From the NCBI GenBank assembly GCA_965229935.1, contig CBDDKB010000002.1, positions 868,001 to 932,000 on the forward strand: a stretch of 64,000 nt of DNA, read 5' to 3'. The notes beneath the pieces are model-generated. The model saw only the letters and a list, made by a program, of their open reading frames with translations. It searched no databases and had not been told where the DNA came from. The translations under genes were made by a program, and so were the position numbers. Of the stretch, positions 59,874 to 64,000 are shown one piece after another. This DNA is from SPJN01 sp965229935 (lineage in GTDB: Bacteria; Pseudomonadota; Alphaproteobacteria; SPJN01). The stretch's first letter is position 1. The number at the start of each line of letters is the position of its first letter.

Positions 59874-61745
59874 TTAGGCTTCCATCGCCTCTTCAAGTTC
59901 GGTCTGCTGTTTGATCCAGTCCATTTCAAGCTCTTTCAGGCGGTCCTCTCGCTGGGCCTTTTCCTTGTTATAGAGCGTCACTTTTTCAGGCGCGTCCTGA
60001 TATAGCTTCGGGTCGCCCAACGCCTTATCAATCAGGCCGATTTCCCGTTCCAGCTTTTCCATATCCTGTTCAAGCTTGGCAATCTGCTTTTTCAGGGGGA
60101 CCAATGCAGCTCGAGCTGCTGCGCCCTGTTTGCGACGCGCTTTGGCATCGTCCTTCGGCTTGTCAGCCTTGTCCTTGTTGCGGTCTTTATCAAGCAGCCC
60201 CTTGCGGTAATCCTCAAGGCTGCCTTCATAGGGGCTAACTGTGCCATCGGCGACAACATAAAGCCGATCTGCGCAGGTTTCGATCAAATGCCTGTCATGA
60301 CTGATCAAGACTGTCGTGCCTTCATATTCATTCAAGGCGTGGATCAATGCTTCGCGGCTATCAACGTCAAGATGGTTGGTTGGCTCATCCAGCAACATCA
60401 GGTGGGGCGGGTCGGCGGTCATCAGGGCAAAGACAAGGCGCACCCGTTCACCACCCGACAGCGCCTCAGCGCGGGTTTGTTGCTTGGCATGGCTCAGCCC
60501 ATATTGATCAAGCCGGGCACGAAGCTGCGCCTCTGTCAGGTCGGGCAGCATGGGGGCCAAATGGTCATAGGCTGTCGCGCGGGGGTTCAGATCTTCGATC
60601 TGGTGTTGAGCAAAATAGCTGACGACCATTTTCTTGCTGGCCCGCCTGCGGCCAGCCATGACGGGCAGGCGGCCTGCGATAAATTTTGCAAATGTGGACT
60701 TGCCGTTCCCGTTCGCCCCCAAGAGCGCCAAACGGTCCTCAGGATCAATGCGGACATTGATGTTGCGCAGGATCGGTTTGTCCTCGTCATAGCCTGTGGC
60801 GGCGTCGTCAAACACGATCAAGGGCGGTGCCAGCGATTTTGGGCTGGGGAAATAAAACGGAACCGTATGTTCGTCAGCAACGGTGGCAATCGGTTCAAGC
60901 TTGCTCAACGCGATCAGGCGACTTTGCGCCTGTTTGGCCTTGCTGGCCTTGGCGCGAAAGCGATCAACAAAGGCCTGCATATGGGCGCGCTGGGCTTCCT
61001 GTTTGGCTTTCTTGGCCAATTGCTGGGCCTGCCGCTCACGCCGTTGGCGTTCAAACTGATTATAGCCGCCCTGATAGTAAAATAGCCGCCCGTCGGTCAG
61101 ATGGATGATACCGTCCACTGTCGCGTTTAGAATATCGCGGTCATGGCTGACGATCAGAACCGTCCGTGGGTACCGCTTTAAAAAACTCTCAAGCCAGATT
61201 GTGCCTTCAAGGTCCAGATAGTTTGTCGGCTCATCCAGCAGCAACAAGTCAGGTTCTGCAAACAGCATGGCCGCAAGGGCAACACGCATGCGCCAGCCAC
61301 CTGAAAAACTCGACAGGGGTTGTGCCTGATCCTCCTCGCTGAACCCCAAGCCCGCCAGAATACGCGCGGCACGGGCAGGGGCGTCATAGGCGTTGATGTC
61401 GCCTAATCGTGTGTGGATTTCACCGATTCTATTGGGGTCTTGGGTCGTCTCAGCCTCGGCCATCAGGGCCAGCCGTTCCTGATCCGCCGCCAATACGGCA
61501 TCCAGCAGGCTTTGGCTCGTATCCTCAATCTCTTGCATGACGTGACCAAGCCGGGCACCGGGGCGCAAGGCGATGGAGCCGCTGTCAGCAGCAATTTGAT
61601 CAGCGATCAGGCGCAACAGGGTGGATTTCCCCGTCCCATTCCGGCCCACAAGCCCGATCTTGTGCCCTGCAGGCACGCGCACGGTCGCTCCTTCAAACAA
61701 GGGACGCCCTTCGATCCGGTAATGCAGGTCGTTAATGTGTAACAT
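59874..61745 (-). CDS. YheS-type ABC-F ATPase
   Basis: A roughly 623-residue ABC-F protein that would act on ribosomes. The first domain has 'GLVGRNGTGKSTLL', 'FSGGWRMRVALAAMLF' and 'LLLLDEPTNYLDLEG'. The linker 'FVDRFRAKASKAKQAQSR' and second domain 'GANGNGKST', 'LSGGERVRLVFALM' follow, then a C-terminal coiled coil. The 'SGGWRMR' and 'FRAKA(S/T)KAKQAQSR' motifs match E. coli YheS closely. The start at 61745 (MLHINDL) fits the fold; 61763 and 61775 are in-frame alternatives. It is divergent from ndk. Unlike the uup gene at 9.3 kb it is intact. Confidence 0.93.
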   Translation of the reverse strand: MLHINDLHYRIEGRPLFEGATVRVPAGHKIGLVGRNGTGKSTLLRLIADQIAADSGSIALRPGARLGHVMQEIEDTSQSLLDAVLAADQERLALMAEAETTQDPNRIGEIHTRLGDINAYDAPARAARILAGLGFSEEDQAQPLSSFSGGWRMRVALAAMLFAEPDLLLLDEPTNYLDLEGTIWLESFLKRYPRTVLIVSHDRDILNATVDGIIHLTDGRLFYYQGGYNQFERQRRERQAQQLAKKAKQEAQRAHMQAFVDRFRAKASKAKQAQSRLIALSKLEPIATVADEHTVPFYFPSPKSLAPPLIVFDDAATGYDEDKPILRNINVRIDPEDRLALLGANGNGKSTFAKFIAGRLPVMAGRRRASKKMVVSYFAQHQIEDLNPRATAYDHLAPMLPDLTEAQLRARLDQYGLSHAKQQTRAEALSGGERVRLVFALMTADPPHLMLLDEPTNHLDVDSREALIHALNEYEGTTVLISHDRHLIETCADRLYVVADGTVSPYEGSLEDYRKGLLDKDRNKDKADKPKDDAKARRKQGAAARAALVPLKKQIAKLEQDMEKLEREIGLIDKALGDPKLYQDAPEKVTLYNKEKAQREDRLKELEMDWIKQQTELEEAMEA

Positions 61746-61883
61746 GGGGGTGGTCTCTAGCATATTCTGCCGCAAAACCCAGCCTGTCCGTGCAGATGAT
61801 GGGGCAAAAAGACGCTTTCACTGGCCCTGCGGCTTCTTTATAAGGCGGCCAAGTTTGGCTCTCGTCAAGAAAAGGACACTCTC

Positions 61884-62306
61884 ATGGCCCTCGAACGTAC
61901 ATTCTCAATCATCAAGCCCGATGCAACCGCACGCAATCTGACCGGCAAGGTCAACGCCGTGTTTGAAGAAGGCGGTCTGCGCATCGTCGCGCAAAAGCGT
62001 ATTCGTATGACCAAAGAACAGGCCGAAGGCTTTTATGCCGTTCATAAAGAGCGCCCCTTCTTCCAAGAGCTGACAGAATTCATGATGTCTGGTCCGGTCG
62101 TTGTGCAGGTTCTTGAAGGTGAAAACGCCATTGCCCGCAATCGTGAGCTGATGGGCGCAACCAACCCTGAAGAAGCCGCAGAAGGCACAGTGCGTAAAAT
62201 GTTTGCACTGTCCATCGGCGAAAATTCAGTCCACGGTTCAGATGCACCTGAAACCGCTGCAGAAGAAATCAAATTCTTCTTCAATGATGACGAGATTGTC
62301 GGCTAA
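61884..62306 (+). CDS. ndk: Nucleoside diphosphate kinase
   Basis: A 140-residue kinase balancing NTP pools. 'ERTFSIIKPDATARNL' opens it and the phospho-His is in 'GENSVHGSDAPETA' near residue 117. 'SGPVVVQVLEGENAI' is also typical. GGACACTC lies upstream. A strong terminator follows. Confidence 0.97.
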   Translation: MALERTFSIIKPDATARNLTGKVNAVFEEGGLRIVAQKRIRMTKEQAEGFYAVHKERPFFQELTEFMMSGPVVVQVLEGENAIARNRELMGATNPEEAAEGTVRKMFALSIGENSVHGSDAPETAAEEIKFFFNDDEIVG

Positions 62307-62334
62307 ACAGCCCGCTCATAATTGAATTTTGAAG

Positions 62335-62370
62335 AGGCGTTGCCGCAATCGGCAGCGCCTTTTTCTTTTC
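62335..62370. terminator. Rho-independent terminator after ndk
   Basis: AGGCGTTGCCG (62335-62345) pairs with CGGCAGCGCCT (62350-62360) around CAAT, followed by TTTTTCTTTTC. It lies between convergent ndk and the GT-C-fold gene; the T tract favours ndk. Confidence 0.9.
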
Positions 62371-63974
62371 TATGAACGATCAATTTTACAAAGCGTAAGG
62401 CCATGCGCTTTAATCGCATCATCAATTTGCAGTGTCGGATGGATGTAGAGGATCGGGAACACCCACTTGTCATCAATCGGCAGAGCGATAAAGCTTAAAT
62501 CATCGGGCAAAACGTCTTCGACAGCGCCGACAAATTGGAAGTAAGGCTTGTAAGGGCCGATTTGACAGGGGATTGAACCATCATCATTGCGTTTGATGCC
62601 CTTGATCTGGCCCATCCAGAAATTGGCACCCCGTTCGATGGCATAGGAATGGTTTCCAACCCGCATATGGCCGGGCCGATTGACATAGGTATCCCCGTGC
62701 CGGGCAACCCACGCATCAACAAGGCCCAAAAGGTCAATCACCTCAAGCTCAGAATAATAGGGCATGGCACCTGCTGCGCCCAAGGCGACAATGGGCGGTT
62801 CTTCAAGGTCGCCAAAATGGGTCTTCATGGATTGACCGACCTTGATCCAATTGCTGGGCGGCCCGGCGACATGCTGGTGCAATTCATCAATTGATTCGAT
62901 GCCGCCTGTGCGTGCGAATGTGCCGCCGTGAAGCGCAGACACTGCGATCAAAATGGCTATCAATGGAAAATGCAGTTTCGGTAGGGTGCGCATCGCCATC
63001 ACTGTCATGATCATGATCAGCGGCGTTGCCACGACCATGAACCGAAATTCCATGAAATCACCGCCCGTCCAAATGATATAGGCAAACCAGATCATCAGAA
63101 CAAAACTGATGGCGGCCTGTGACAGGGGCGGCATACGTTTCATCACTTGCCAATAGAATATGGCAAGGAATGGCCACAGGGCATAGCGCGCCAAATAAAG
63201 ATAGATAAAGTGTACGCCGCGCAGATGTAGTTCGGGGGCAACCCCATCACGGGCGGCCTTGGCGTAATAAGTGTTGGGCAGGATGTCGCCGTAAAAACCC
63301 AACTTCCAAATGAACCAACCGCCAACAAGCAATAGGGCAGGGATGGCAGCGGCAAAGGATTGCGCAATCTTGTTAGTGATGTCCGCGCCATTTGTCAGCC
63401 ATGACAGGCCCAGCATCATCGCGACAGCCAACAGGAAGATCGCTGAATCAAGCCGAGTCAAAAGCGCCAGCCCGCATAGAAGCGAAATCACCAGCAATTT
63501 GCCCAATGACCAGTTTTCCGAACGTATCACCTCTATCGACAGGGCAAAGGCCCAGACAATCAGCGTCATCACAAGTGCGGTTTCAAGCCCGCCCGTGGCA
63601 TAGGCACTGAATGTGTAATTCGTGCCGACCAGCAACAGCGCTAACAGCGCCTCTGTCTTGTTTTCAAGCATCAGATCGGCAAGCCGGTAAACGCCAACAA
63701 GGCCGATGGCAAAAATGCCAATGCTGATCAGATAGGATGACAGGATGACGTCTTTGCCAAAATAAAGCGGGATGGCGATGATCAGCGTCCACAGGAAGTT
63801 GGTATAGCCTTCCACAGCCTCGCCGGGATTAAAGACCAATCCGTGACCCGCCACCAGATTGTGCGCATAGCGGAATGAAATGAAGGCATCGTCCTGAATG
63901 AAGCGATTGGTCCAGGCAAGAAACAGCAGGAAAACGAAAATCAGCCAAAAAAATGCGCGGCTGTGTTCGTTCAT
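62370..63974 (-). CDS. GT-C-fold membrane glycosyltransferase-like protein
   Basis: A 534-residue polytopic protein with about ten helices and a soluble C-terminal domain of about 150 residues. After the first helix, 'NRFIQDDAFISFRYAHNL' carries the Asp-Asp pair where GT-C enzymes (ArnT/PMT/AftB-like) bind a lipid-phosphate sugar, followed by 'VFNPGEAVEGYTNFLWTL'. GT-C members transfer sugars to lipids or proteins on the periplasmic side. The acceptor is unknown, and no glycan genes adjoin. The start is 26 bp from the window end; GGGCTTGGCCGCCAA precedes it. Confidence 0.75.
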   Translation of the reverse strand: MNEHSRAFFWLIFVFLLFLAWTNRFIQDDAFISFRYAHNLVAGHGLVFNPGEAVEGYTNFLWTLIIAIPLYFGKDVILSSYLISIGIFAIGLVGVYRLADLMLENKTEALLALLLVGTNYTFSAYATGGLETALVMTLIVWAFALSIEVIRSENWSLGKLLVISLLCGLALLTRLDSAIFLLAVAMMLGLSWLTNGADITNKIAQSFAAAIPALLLVGGWFIWKLGFYGDILPNTYYAKAARDGVAPELHLRGVHFIYLYLARYALWPFLAIFYWQVMKRMPPLSQAAISFVLMIWFAYIIWTGGDFMEFRFMVVATPLIMIMTVMAMRTLPKLHFPLIAILIAVSALHGGTFARTGGIESIDELHQHVAGPPSNWIKVGQSMKTHFGDLEEPPIVALGAAGAMPYYSELEVIDLLGLVDAWVARHGDTYVNRPGHMRVGNHSYAIERGANFWMGQIKGIKRNDDGSIPCQIGPYKPYFQFVGAVEDVLPDDLSFIALPIDDKWVFPILYIHPTLQIDDAIKAHGLTLCKIDRS

Positions 63975-64000
63975 TTGGCGGCCAAGCCCACCTAGCGGCA

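Noticed and set aside
60288..61085. 265-codon open frame antisense to the YheS-type gene
   Set aside because: Shadow of a conserved ABC-F gene; no ribosome-binding site and no domain.
1..64000. tRNA, rRNA, prophage or defence-system genes
   Set aside because: Reading through all intergenic gaps by eye I saw no cloverleaf with CCA-type ends, no rRNA segments and no phage or defence signature proteins; small RNAs cannot be excluded.

Overview
The window is a chromosomal stretch of an alphaproteobacterium, probably aquatic or marine. The order is not resolved from sequence alone. The evidence is two housekeeping blocks in typical alphaproteobacterial order (rpsF-rpsR-rplI / dnaB-alr-mlaE-mlaF-radA-cvpA-purF and lptF-lptG-lptD-surA-pdxA-rsmA), a long L9 with an acidic tail, a GHxH-free but otherwise classical LPS export set, TonB-dependent receptors, a GPH-type symporter and phytanoyl-CoA-dioxygenase-like enzymes. 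Genes are tightly packed with many 1-8 bp overlaps. No tRNA, rRNA, CRISPR array, IS element or prophage gene is visible.

Region 1 (1-11.8 kb) is an accessory region. It holds the N-terminal part of a TonB-dependent receptor, a YeeE/YedE sulfur-transport pair with a putative sulfide-responsive (SqrR/BigR-like) operator, a sulfotransferase, and a cobalamin riboswitch driving btuB-btuF-btuC-btuD. A cytoplasmic GH29 alpha-L-fucosidase converges on btuD. It is followed by an Uup-type ABC-F gene broken by a one-base deletion, and by a small hypothetical gene.

Region 2 (11.9-15.0 kb) is the most novel part. Four translationally coupled genes encode exported proteins in the order B-A-B-A. All four share four cysteines with almost fixed spacing. 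They form an unrecognised family that grew by duplication of a two-gene unit. An HxlR regulator lies just upstream, divergent from a biotin-dependent acyl-CoA carboxylase (beta and alpha subunits, 15.6-19.3 kb). A gamma-class carbonic-anhydrase-like gene follows.

Region 3 (20.1-32.0 kb) is a catabolic island: sulfatase, Baeyer-Villiger-type flavin monooxygenase, an MDR oxidoreductase/alpha-beta hydrolase/P450 operon, a GPH symporter, two PhyH-like dioxygenases and an unusual partly duplicated Coq4-like protein. A 16-bp palindrome lies upstream of the sulfatase, in the GPH/PhyH divergent promoter and upstream of the second PhyH gene. A different palindrome is shared by the Coq4-like gene and the distant fucosidase gene. 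These suggest two regulons whose regulators are outside the window.

Region 4 (32.0-64.0 kb) is housekeeping: purine synthesis, DNA repair and replication, Mla lipid transport, D-alanine, ribosomal proteins, fatty-acid synthesis (fabD-fabG-acpP-fabF-mltG), yicC-gmk, the LPS export/outer-membrane assembly cluster, pepA-holC, a YheS-type ABC-F, ndk and a GT-C-fold membrane protein. Three copies of a roughly 90-105 bp palindromic repeat family sit exactly at three convergent gene junctions; one supplies the last codons of rsmA.
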